The notes under the pieces: generated by a model
The model's input: the letters and a program-made list of their open reading frames with translations, nothing else
The model's database searches: none
Told to the model about the DNA's origin: nothing
Origin: Varroa destructor
Taxonomy: Eukaryota; Arthropoda; Arachnida; Mesostigmata; Varroidae
Assembly (NCBI RefSeq): GCF_002443255.2
Contig: NW_019211454.1
Location: forward strand, 17,141,037 to 17,205,036
Direction: 5' to 3'
Length of the DNA: 64,000 nt
Part shown: in pieces, positions 25,697 to 37,277 of the stretch
Layout of the letters: every line of letters begins with the position of its first letter
Position numbering within the stretch: position 1 is the stretch's first letter
Position numbers and translations under genes: made by a program

Positions 25697-28600
25697 GTAA
25701 GTCGAACATCAGGTTTCGGACAAGAAACGCTTGGTTTCGAATTTAAACCACCAGATATTCCCGAATTTCGAAGGCAGAACCGTTGGCTTAGTGGGTAACG
25801 TATTTGTCTGCTAACCTTAGAAATACGTTGTGGTCTAGGTTTGAACCCTAGGTGGTCTAGGTCCGTGTTGGGAGCCAGCCTTCTGATCGAATACCTAACG
25901 GCAGGATCGGGCGTAAAACCCGAAACACGGAGAGGCAAGGCATCGTGATATAATATCCTCATGAGAACCGCATCGTTGTAGCATATGATCTAGTATTTTG
26001 CTTTCTAACGTTCATGAAGGATAGCTTCGTTCGGCCTATTGGTGGGTTACAACTTCATGTAGGAGACAGAAGTTAAAATCTGCCTTATCTATCCTTCCAG
26101 CTATCACCCTCAGTAATTCCGTCACCGTTCGGGCCAGCTTCATCGTCGCCGTGTAGCGTGGTTATCAAGCCATCGAAAGGTTCTTTTCTCACCTCATTAA
26201 CGACCTCATTGGATCTACACGTTGGTAAGTTAAATTGAAGATATTAGCATGGAGTACACCTTTCCATACAGAGCAAATTAGTTAGTGAATATTGATAAAT
26301 AAATCAATACACTGTGAAGTTATTTCGTTTAGTATTATCAAAAACCAGCAGAAAGTAAATAAAAAATAAAAACATTAATTAATGCATATGGCGTTTTTAA
26401 AATTCGACTCTATCCATGTACGTAGGATTAACGGATTCGCACGGCATCGTTCACGAGTATGATCGTCGAGGTTTGACCGTTGGAGCTGGCGATTGGAGAC
26501 AGTGTGTTACAATACCTGTAAGTACAACAGGTGCCTGGCGTTGTAGAGTGACACTGCCCATTCTGTGTGCACCGAACTTGCTTGCCTGACACATTATCAG
26601 GATCACATTTGATTGGGCAGCATCTTAATTACATTTTCAAATCTCAATATAAAGTACCTTAACTGAGCATGACGGTATGTAAATCCCACAATGGCAATAT
26701 ACAGGGTGTTTCAGAAATTTACCCAAGTCTGTGAACGATTAACCAAAGTTTCGTGATTTCAATATTAACCTTCACCGAAATATTATGTCTTGTTACTCTT
26801 TTTAATTTCATGTTTAGACAAGATGATGCATTTCAAAAGAAAACGAGAAGACAATCCACGAAATTTTAATCGAGAACAGCAGACTTCGCTCTAAGTTCGG
26901 CGGACTTTAACTTAAGATTTTAAGTAAGGCTTGACCCGTCCGAGATAGCCTTTTACGGGTTCTTTTCTCTGTTTACTTTGTATGTAAAATATATTTTTTC
27001 TCCACATCTATAAATACAAAAGGAGTAAAAATAGAATTGCACCGAAGTTAACACCCGAAAGCCTCAAATTTTCCTTTATCTGTAATAGGCCTGCGTCACT
27101 TCAACATCACCCTGTACTGCCATAGGCTTCCTTCATACCCACTTCGTCTTAAGCGGCCAAATTTCAACTGGTTCAAACCAGTAGTTGCTTTCTATTTTAA
27201 TGAAAAACATCTTGTTTTTTTTTTTCTGTATTTAATTTGTCGATACTTTTTACCGCAATAAAAATAGATACTTCCTCACCAACCGGTTTACGACAGCTCA
27301 CGGCTGAATAGTAGTGTTATCGTCGTTGTTGGCCATCACCGTGTCAAGTACCATTTGTTGTTGTTGTTGCGAAGGATGAAATTGCAAGCGCTGTTGTTAA
27401 TTGGCCACTTGAACATAATTTGTACAGAATATGTCAATATATCTATACCAGTCGACACTTACCGATGGACGGCACGAATAGTACGAGAAATTAACTAAAA
27501 AATCTAACAATGTGTATTTGCTGGGTCGCATTGTTTGCAGTCGCTAGTGCCGTCGTCACTGATTTCATCGTTTTTTTACTTTTTTCTAAGTGGCCAGTGT
27601 TTTTGTGGTCAACGGCCGGTCGGCCTTGTTCAGATCGACATACGTGAACGGGCACATGACAGCAGAAAGAAATGTTATCGACATTATGCAGTGATAATAG
27701 TTATGTTTTCCCGTCACTTCAGACCATATTATTAGGTCGAGGGATCGTTATATCATGCCAGCCGGTGGTGAGTTGCTGTTAATACGTTGAGCTAACAGTG
27801 CGAGGTTGATTGCCCAGGGTCGTCTTTTACTGTGTAGTTCCTAGTGAATCAGCGTATAATCCAGTCAGGGACTGCAACCATATGAAACAGCCGAAACGAA
27901 TCTACATGAATCTGAACGGTAATTCTGTTAACCTTAACGGGTTCATATATTTATGTCTGCTATGTACATCATGTAGCATACTTCAGCGTCTTTTTCAAAG
28001 CTGGCTATACTTTGACGAGATTTTGTAGGTAACAAAAAAGAGAAAATGCCCCGTAGCTGCCTAATAAATTGAATACCTGTTTCAACTTTACGGTCGGTAC
28101 TTCCGTTAAGCACTAGATGACTGGCCTTCTCCAAGACCACAACACCCGCACGTCAATGTCTAGTATCGAACCTGGACCATCTCGTTAAGTATTCTGAAAT
28201 TTAGCAGGCAAACGGGTTACTATTCCGCCGCTGCAGGTGCAGTTCAGTGCTGGTGGGTAATGCCAACGCGGTGTCTCTATCGCTTAAAGTCCATTCTTCT
28301 CTAGCGGAAAAAGCCGCATAAAGCGTGCCCGGCAGGATAGCCACATAAATCAAGACGGAATGGTGACTAAAGTAGAAGTGTTGCTTTATTCACCTGCCTC
28401 TGATTGCCCATATGGGGTACAATTTTAGCACTGCGATTGTCTTCTCATACTCTCATCTTCCTAACAAGTGTTCCGCAAGGCTTAGCCACAATCCTACAGG
28501 CTTCTCACCTCCGATTCCGTCGACGCTGATGCGCTAAACGAGTCGCCCTGTTTACTTGAAGGTGGAAAGGTCTGTGTGGAAGTTGGCTGGTATCAATTGA

Positions 28601-30199
28601 TCGTATGTGATATTCCTTGAGCCTGCCATTCTACCAAAGGAAATTAGAGTCGCGGTCCATTACGCCGTGCCAACGTTGCGATGATGGAAAAATGGAAAAG
28701 GCGAAAATAGGAGTTTCAGTTTGTTGAATAATGCTGGGCTCTGCACAATTGCGTCGGCTCCCGGTTTCATGCTGCCACGATCGGCTTAAGCAAGTTATGC
28801 TTAGATAGTTCTTATTCGTTTGAATAGACCGTGTCACTGATTCAACGTAAGCTATTGATAGGCTTCGTTGGTACTTACGGAAATTGCGTGTGCATTGATT
28901 GTGAGTAACCATCGTTTCGGCATCGGTCACCATTGAACCGAAGAGTTTTCAGAAAAGAAAAAAGGCACCATGCCGACAGCTACGGAATAGTAGTGGGCCG
29001 TCATCTCCGTCAAGTTCAATGTGGCTTAAGTTGTAGTGGGTAGATCGACGAGAACAGCGTAATAGGCATGAAGATATTTCGACGTAAAAATTGGTCATTG
29101 AGAAACAAAGACAGCAACAGAAACGTACACTAGTGTTTTCGTTTTGCTCTATATTAGGTACTATTCCGAAAGCATCGGAGCTCCAGTAACAGCTGAGATT
29201 CCGAGACGGCGTCACTTCAGCTGTGAGGTGGTCAGAACACAACTGCGTCTGTACTTATCGTACTAACAAAATTGCTTAATCTCTTTGCTTTCAGCTAAGT
29301 GCTGATTCCAACGAGTCGAAGACGATCGATTCCAATTTCTGGGATTATACTCTCGAGATTACGGAGAATCGTCAGTGCTGGCAAGTTTAGTATGCTAACT
29401 TATTCGCACCCGGATATATAGGAAGCAAACATTTGTACACAAAAATTTTATGTAAACAATAAAGACATTGGAAACAGTCTAAGAATAATAGAAGAGTATT
29501 GCGAACTCATAGCTCTAGTAAGAAATCTAGAATTTTGTTTCGTATTCTCGAAGATATTGACTTTTTTTAATTATTTTTGCCGAAAGACCAACACCAAGCA
29601 TCTTTAATAATACTCCGATATTTAAATAGATAAGAACATTTTTTTCTATAGGCGTTATCTGTAACAATGAGCACAATAAACGGTTCCAGAAATGTAAACA
29701 TGATTGCTTAGTAAAGAGTGTCATTCCTCGAAATCCGAAGATCGTTAATTAGTTTCAACGAGCTTTATCTTTAAGTATACGACTTCCACTCACTTCGGAT
29801 TTACTTATCACAGCGTCAATAGAGCAAGGCACTAATTTCATTTTTGCAATGAGAACAGCCAGAGACGCTATGTTTTGTATTTGGAGCAGGTTAACGATTG
29901 ACTCTCCTGCTATACGACCTCACAAACTGACTAGTAATGCTTGTTAAAATCAATCTTTCATGATCTTTACGAACAATTTCAGGTCACGTGAGTGCTACGA
30001 CGGCGAAGATCACAATTGCTTCACGTTTGTACTGGATTTTGTTCGTATGCTCCAGCTGCCTGGTCTGTCGGCTGTGGCCTTAAATCGGACACAGTTCTGT
30101 CAGCAAGTGATTTGTCCACGGATGAAGTCAGTGGCGCGGTACGTCACGCTATACCGGAAACTTGAAGCGGATCACATCTACGTAAAGAAGATTGCTTGA
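25457..30199 (+). CDS. MKRN2 opposite strand protein-like (DUF4796), five coding exons
   Basis: The CDS joins 25457-25696, 26101-26224, 26426-26517, 29295-29380 and 29983-30199, giving 252 residues. I recognise the family from several blocks in the right order: an N-terminal FQHC...CPLC pair (residues 49-70), LDLHVGLTDSHGIVHEYD across the exon 2-3 junction, TIPL across the exon 3-4 junction, GEDHNCFTFVLDFV in exon 5, and a C-terminal RYVTLYRKLEADHIYV. Human MKRN2OS has the same order at slightly shorter length. Its function is unknown; the family name comes only from its position opposite MKRN2 in vertebrates, and no makorin gene is visible here. Phases are 0, 1, 0 and 2, all consistent. The ATG has A at -3, and the exon starts 34 bases upstream after a good acceptor, so a noncoding first exon lies further 5'. 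Introns 1 and 3 carry SINE copies. Confidence 0.87.
25781..25955 (+). mobile_element. tRNA-derived SINE-like copy, + strand
   Basis: This is the best-preserved copy. The A-box-like TGGCTTAGTGGG is at 25784-25795 and the B-box-like GGTTTGAACCC at 25838-25848. The body that follows contains GGGAGCCAGCCTTCTGATCG and a CGTAAAACCCGAAACA segment. It lies in intron 1 of the MKRN2OS-like gene. No cloverleaf with intact acceptor stem is seen, so it is not a functional tRNA gene. Confidence 0.65.
26101..26224 (+). CDS. MKRN2OS-like coding exon 2
   Basis: Encodes 41 residues plus one base: a Ser/Pro-rich stretch, then VVIKPSKGSFL and LDLHV. The KPxxGxFL and DLHVG blocks match the family. The acceptor is ATCCTTCCAG, the donor GTTG|GTAAGT, phase 1. 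Confidence 0.87.
26426..26517 (+). CDS. MKRN2OS-like coding exon 3
   Basis: Completes Gly and continues LTDSHGIVHEYD, RRGLTVGAGDW and RQCVTIP. The acceptor is the weaker TACGTAG; the donor is CCT|GTAAGT, phase 0. This is the most family-specific segment of the gene. Confidence 0.88.
26702..27114. mobile_element. Short element with CAGGGTG termini flanked by TA
   Basis: CAGGGTG at 26702-26708 is mirrored by CACCCTG at 27108-27114, and both are directly flanked by TA, as expected for a Tc1/mariner-type insertion. The internal 413 bp have no reading frame. Beyond the first seven bases the two ends agree only partly, so this is a decayed nonautonomous copy at best. It lies in intron 3 of the MKRN2OS-like gene. 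Confidence 0.4.
28080..28235 (-). mobile_element. SINE-like copy, - strand
   Basis: The reverse complement runs CGTTTGCCTGCTAAATTTCA, then GGTCCAGGTTCGATACTAG, AAGGCCAGTCATCT and ACCGACCGTAAAGTTGAAAC. It lies in intron 3 of the MKRN2OS-like gene, antisense to it. Confidence 0.58.
29295..29380 (+). CDS. MKRN2OS-like coding exon 4 with GC donor
   Basis: Encodes LSADSNESK, then FWDYTLEI and TENRQC plus two bases of Trp. The acceptor TTGCTTTCAG is strong. The donor is CTG|GCAAGT, a GC 5' splice site with otherwise perfect consensus. Phase 2 joins with the next exon to give W-S-R-E-C-Y-D and keeps the frame. Confidence 0.82.
29983..30199 (+). CDS. MKRN2OS-like last coding exon
   Basis: Encodes 71 residues plus the TGA stop. 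It starts SRECYDGEDHNCF and contains an RMKSVARYVTLYRK block near its C-terminal end. The His-Asn-Cys motif and the basic-aromatic C-terminal block are conserved in the family as I remember it. The acceptor is ACAATTTCAG. I saw no AATAAA in the first several hundred bases after the stop. Confidence 0.88.
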
Positions 30200-33100
30200 C
30201 CAAATGCATAATTAGCCGATTATGCTTGAATTTGTACGAAGTCCGCAAGCAATTATTATTTGTAATTACTCGCTTCGCAGAGTTTACGCGTGGCCTTGTT
30301 CCTTCAGCTAATGGGAGTATCGTCATCGTCGAAAGAGGCCGAGTATCCTCAACGCTGTGGAGCATAAACAAAGCAGTAACTTGAGCGGATATAATAATGT
30401 GCTCCGTCTACTTGTGGTAATTTTTGGGTAGCAGTAGTCATTCGGTGGCTATCTTCTCGATCAACCTGTCACTGTAGTCTGCAGTAAGTGGCACAGCGAA
30501 ACAGGTGCGTTGGTCCTCCTTGGGCTAAATCTTAGCGCTACCTACGTAAGCCAAAAAAGTATCACATCTAAAACACAAGGGGGCGCTTAACCTTCATTGT
30601 TCATTCAGGAGAGAATTGAAAGAAGAGACTTAGCATATGTGACGCCATTGTTATTACATAGAAGAAAAGATGTAGAAAAGTTCACGATTTCAAAGGGTTG
30701 GAACTAGCACGTTTAATACGTTTGGCACAACCGCGGTATAGAAAGCCAAATTTTCAAAACAGTGTAATGTACGTTACTCGTTGTTGTGGAAAATTTAACA
30801 ATAACGATAATGATATTGATTTCTGCCACTTTTCGAGCCGTCCAAACGGTTATAGTGAGAAGCTGCACTTCATATCAATAATGAAATACGAAAGATAGAG
30901 CACGGGTCCGGCTGCGGCACGCCAATGGTTAGGAAAAAAAAAAGAAATTTAATTTGAACGTTTCGCTAAAGGGATATGCGATTTCAACGAATCCATCCAG
31001 CTGGTGATTTATACACTCATGATGCATATATTATGTGATTCGTCAAAAAAAAAAGGTCTTCCTAACCCTTTGGTAAAGATATTCATAATTTTATCTAGGT
31101 AAAAAACACATACATAGTCTATTCTTCCAGGCTAAAAATACCAAAGCGTAATTTATCGATTATACTATTACCAAAGTTAAGCCTTCTATTTAAACGTGTA
31201 CTTCTGTAATTTTTTAAAACGAGCTCCATAGGTTAGTTGGCTGTCATCTTTAGCTATTAAAAAAGATATATATTCGTAAAAACACTAGAACCGAATTTAG
31301 CTGAATTCTCAGTCAAACATTGTTTGTTGCTTTAACCAAAGCTGATTTCTCAAAAGAGATGTACTTTGTCCGTACGGCCGTACTGGCCGCTCAATTTATG
31401 GACGTCATAAGATAACAATTCATCAAGCGTGATCAGCCAACACCTGCAATAAGTTCTGGTTGAAAGCACGTATGTGAACTTTGCTTGACTCTCAAACACG
31501 GTATAATTTCATTTTGATTCATTAATATGTGATTTTTTTCGTCATTGATTAATATCATCCGTCTATATAAACCTAGATTAGAACCCATGGAGAATGATAC
31601 TTAACGATACCATTCCAAATATATAGTCAGTATAATCTAACAAAATAGCAATAATCGTTTTCGTAATATCTATCAAATCCTGCTTGAGTCGGATCATTTA
31701 TCGTACTGTGCATACAGCAAAGTATGCATTAGGTACACGTATCTCGATGGGTTGCTTTCTAAGCAGATTTTTCCCTATGATATGTTTCCATATCATCACA
31801 TGAACCTGCTTCTCTCTATGCTGTAAGCCCGCAGGTCGAATGATCCTTATACCTCCTGCAGCGTACGAAATGCTGAGAGCATACCTGCAATAGAAGATTT
31901 CCCATAATCCTGTACACAGTGTAATATACAGAATAAACAGAATTGGCCTTACACGTGGGTTTAATTAGTCTATGGCTTTGTGTATGTGCACGTGACTTTC
32001 CCACATCTCATAAAATCGTTTGAGGGAGGAATTCTATTTTGGGCAAACTTAGCAAGGAATCATAATAGCCATTTGGTTAAGCGGATTCTGTAAAAATGCG
32101 TGCAATGACTATGAATAATGTTACAGTTTCTAGATAAATATGTACTATGTTAGTATATAAGGGGCTGTTTGAAGCATGAAAAACCACATAAGTCTATCAT
32201 TCTCTTGTTATAGCAATAGTACAAATATTTTAAGATGTTTTGGCGAAGTTTTAAAAGAAAGTTAAGAGAAAAAAATTGGAGACACTACCCGATGTGCCTC
32301 CTTATTGATGCATTATAATTCACCGTTACACGCTAAATTATTCAATGCTCACAGGCGATATTGTCGCTAAGCGTTGCTTCGGAGATGTTTGAGACTATGG
32401 CGCCTAAAATTATATATCTCCTTGCGACGCCATCCTGACAGTTAGAATACAGAGGCACGATATATTTTGAATCAGAAGCCTTTTCATGATACCCACAAAG
32501 TTGTCTGGTCCGATACCAGCTAGGTTAAAAGTATTATGGGTTGTTCGCAGCATGACATCGTTCTTTTCCGTTCGCAAACTAAATTGTCTGTAATGTCAGG
32601 ACGTCGAGATCATGGTTTACGTGAAAACAATTTTTTTTCTACCAATTTTTCTATTACGCACACTCTCCGGCCGGATTCGAAGGAGCGCCATTAAGCTAAT
32701 TTACTGCTGATGTCAAGGTTCCACATTCGGCAATATTATTAGCGGCAATCGGGCACCCGTAATCCTCTTTAAAAGGGCATTTATCTACCTGTATCTAGAT
32801 AAAAAAAAAAAAGAAAAAAAAACTTTCCTTTTAGTACGGTTGCACTGAACTGGCCTATCGCCGTCCGCTTGCCCCACATCGTTCACCCATCGAAAGATGG
32901 ATCTGCCCTTAAAGCTGCGCTAAAAATGCTACTTATTTGTTTTTTTAATATTGAATTAAATGCTAGGATTCGAATCAGTGCGCTGACGTAGGAAAAGTGT
33001 TTGTTCGAAAATACAGTAAAAATAAGCGTACTTTACTGCGAAACAAAGTGTGAGCAAGTAACAACTTTTTCGAGAACAAACAAACTTTAAAACGAAGAAG

Positions 33101-36100
33101 AGATTTAGGCTTTCGCAAGACATGAATTATCAATTTCAAATTGATTTCCGGTAAACATCCCTAGAAGCACCATGGACTAGAAATGCGCGTTGCAAAACTG
33201 GTACAAAATACCTAGTATTGAATTTCCAAAAGAACTTTTACGTCATGCTTAAAAATTAACCAACCTTTTTAAAGACCCCCCTTTGATCTTTTGGCCGAAA
33301 TATGACAGACTCTCAGTGGTTCCTGTTTCACTCTGGTTACAATTCTTTCTAGATACAGGTTAGATAGTCACTGTACTATTTTACAATGTATGACCAATTA
33401 ATTCTACGAACACCGCATTTCATCTTTCCAATTGGAGCTGATCTTTTGCCTTGCCTAAAGCAACAGATCGAACTCGTTGGGCACATTGCTTACATCAATG
33501 TAAAATCGTGACTGATTATACACATTAATTATACTGGATTAAATCACTTGATCGCCATTGTCATTTGATTTAATTTAAATTGAACATATTTACTTCTGTA
33601 CCGTATGCCACTGAACCCTTTGTGTGTCTGCACTAGCACGTAACTATGATTACTAAGAGAATCTTATGTAGGTGCCATAGGGGAAAATGGCTAATATAAA
33701 ATAGGAAAAAAATAGGCAACATCAATCGCAAAAAAAACAATTTGTTATACTAATTAGACTGCACTGCACAGACAAGACCTTCTTCGGGGGCTTCAAATGA
33801 TAGGAAGATCATATTAAGCGCGGCGAATTAGTAGTTAGCCGTTCCATAGCCAAGAATCACAATCCGAAAACGTAGCAGGTAATTCAAAAAATCATTCTTA
33901 TTTTTACTCTTAGTTAATAGCATCTATTTTATATTTACTTTACGATCTTACGAGAATCGAACGTATTTGCTAAATTAGGGCATATATGCAGGAAATCTAT
34001 CAACGCAAGCGTTCCTATCATTATCTTTCTTCAAGCCGTAAGGCTTTCCGCGGTGGACGCAATTGAAACATATATGTCGTCTTTGTGGAGGTCTCATTAA
34101 TTCCGAAGGTTCTGACGAACTCGATTTCTACCCGCTTACTTTCTAGTACTCGTAACAACTAAAGGAGCAGTGGGTCGCCCGAATATTGTCGAGATTCATT
34201 GCATACGAGTAATAACCGAAGTAGAAATATGTTGCGGTTGGTAGCGGTTACAACAATGTGGACTATTGATTACAGGTACCTTTAAGGTACGAATGAGACC
34301 CTTTGACCTAAAGCAAGTTTAGAATTCACTAGTTTGCCAGGACCATTTGGTTCATTTGCAGTATAGACGTAAGTGTGATCTGTGTAATAATAATTTCTAT
34401 TAGTGTCATTGTCCTTATTATTTGTGATGTTTTTATCTCTGTAACATAGGTTTAAGCCTATCTATTTAAAACAAGTTCAGAAATACAAATTATTTAGCTA
34501 TTTTTTACGTACTAATCCGGCGCCTAATTTGGATTTAGACCACTTTTACGTTTCGTGTAGTCCATGTGACCCGCGTGTCTTACCGGGGAGTTATGGTATA
34601 TGCGCGAGCGTTAGCAAAGTGCAAAAACATTTCGAAAGGTACGTTGCTGGGTCAGAAGATAGTACAATTATCATTTTGATATGGTACATATTGTTCATAG
34701 CAGCTGCTTTGTTGACCTGTGGGGCTAAACCCTCCCTGTACGTACCAAATAAGGCAACTGGAAAAGGTTACTTGAGAGTTTGAGACTTTCTATTGTACAT
34801 TTGTTTAACGGTAGCAAAAATAAGGTCTGATGAAAATCAAAGTTTGCAAAGAAATTCAGCTGAAAACTCGCAAAAAGCAGGGGGGCTTTCTACCAGGATG
34901 TCAGCCGACCTTTGTCCCACTGTATATACATAAGAAAAGAAAAGTATTTGTTTAAAGTTTGAATTCATCTAGAAGGGTGTTTCGTGTTCGTATATATTTC
35001 ATATGGTACTCATGTCATTATTTTCACTTTGTTGAAACAGGTTAATAGTTTAACAAATTAGTTTTAAATTCCTTAAACAAGTTATCTGAAGTTGTTCGGT
35101 AAAAAGGTGACGAAGCCTAGATTTTTTCTTGAAACTTCGTGATGTTAATAAACATATTCTTACCAGAACTGATTGAAATCGAACTCCATGAGCCGTTGCT
35201 CTAAGAAGGCTACACCGTAAATGAAGCTCTAAAAACCACATGAATATAGACGCTACAGATATAGCAGTAAATAGCTATATAGAAAAGCACATTTTCAATA
35301 GCCCATTACTTAAGTTTTTTGCTTCATAGATGATATTGCATCGTGGATCACAATAGTCCAGAACTTTCCTCACTGCCGCACCTAAGTCTACAAATGATAA
35401 AAGGGTGCTATGACAAAGGAAAGAATAGAATGTCCGCCCTTATACGTTACCCAATCCTTAGCTTAGTCGACGACGACCTGCCCCCGGCACAGATGGCTTC
35501 CCATATAAGGAGAACATGAGACCTCTTTTTGTATCTGTCATCTCAATGATCCGGTCTGGCCTAGAATGACACATTTATCGGCTTATGGAACCTTAGGTGT
35601 TCTCACTACTTGAGATTTGCATCATCGGAACTCGATCTAATCTCTGCTTGAAAATCTCATGGTCCATTAGGCTGGATCAAGCTCTTACAATTTACGCTGT
35701 CAGCATTTGCAACGGTTATGGGACAATGTCCTGAAAAAAAATCTCTTTGAACGTAATGCCTTATGTGTGTCTTCGTTTCCATTATACTTGAATCAACAAA
35801 TTCTCGTCCTGTTGTATATATTCTACACAAGGCAAGTAACGCGAGTTCGGTAAAAGCCATCTAAATAACATATTGTCTTATTTATGCTGCATGGTCTACG
35901 TATGTGCCACACAGAGGTAATTACGACTCGAAACAATACACAGATACCAAGCTATACTTGTGCAACTAATTTGCCGACTCCACTTGTCACGTAATAATTC
36001 AAGTTGTGCCGATGCTTTAAGTTACTTTTCATCTAATTATGGACAACTATGGTTCGTACATCCTAAAGACAGCAGTGTCTAAATTTAGACCAAGGATTTT

Positions 36101-37213
36101 TTTCATCTAAAAAGATTGGCTCTTTTTCTTAGGAATCGATTAGTTTGTATAGCAATGGCTATCCGTGTTGGGGCGTGCGCCAACTGGGTAATGGACCACC
36201 AAAACATTTGAAGCCGGAGATTGGCTGAGGAGAAAAACTTTGTCGTATAACATATACGGGACTAGATGCACTTTTGCAATTTAGTAGCGCTATACAAATA
36301 GGCACGATATACTGGAATATAAACTGGTATATGATACTGAACTAATTTCAGCCTTCCGATCATCGATGTTTAGCAAATAACTATTGACAGAATTCGCCGG
36401 ATTTGCTTGTCATTAAATGGCGTCGGACAGACTTATGTTCAAGCGGGTTTGTTTTTTTCCCTAACTAAGAGTAGCGGAATATTTAGCGCGTTAAAATGCT
36501 CGCACTTCAGTCAACTGAGCAGTATGGGATACTCCCTTTATGTAGCCGTGTCTCTGCAAATTTGCGAGGACAAAGTACTCTTAGATAACTAATCGCTATA
36601 AAGTGACGTATGTCACATTTGATGGGCGATTATGATATGGGTAAAGGGACACCATTGGGCTTTTCTATGATACGAGACTAAAACTGTATAAAGTGATACC
36701 GTTAAATTTCGTGCCATAGACAAACAAACCAGCTTCAACAGATATTGTCCTTATCCACTTTCACACAAACATGTTACATAGGATTTTATGAAAAGATCGA
36801 TATTCACGGTAGTTTAACTTATTCAACATACAGGTACCGTATATACGGATATCGACATGCTGAAATTTTCACGCATATCGACGATATATACCTGGAAAAA
36901 TGCTTAAATTTTCTATTTCCGAGTGGAGGCAGAAGGTTTGCTTTAAAAAACACAGCCTAGGTTATAGGAGATCATATCTGACTGTTAAGAGCTAATTAAT
37001 ACTGATGCAAATTGTAAAGGACTGCGTTTGTTCTCTTAAACAGAGAGATAATGTATAGCCAAAATCGTATTCGTATAAATTACGTTGCGGCGCTGTTGTG
37101 CGTAACTTTCCACTCGCCCTACAAAGTCGCCGCCCTGGGCACCGATTCTTCTTGCAGGCAGAGAAACGTCTATACTTTTTGCGAAGTTAGTTAAAAGTTG
37201 TATGTTAAACGTA

Positions 37214-37218
<5 letters not shown>

Positions 37219-37275
<57 letters not shown>
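37219..37275. repeat. (TA)n microsatellite
   Basis: About 57 bases of uninterrupted TA. It produces a false Tyr-Ile-rich reading frame on the - strand. Confidence 0.97.

Positions 37276-37277
<2 letters not shown>

Noticed and set aside
25784..25860. tRNA gene suggested by the A-box and B-box motifs
   Set aside because: No complete cloverleaf, and the same sequence recurs with a shared body elsewhere, so it is a SINE-like repeat.
25603..25962. 119-codon - strand frame
   Set aside because: It is antisense to the first MKRN2OS-like coding exon and the adjacent SINE-like copy.
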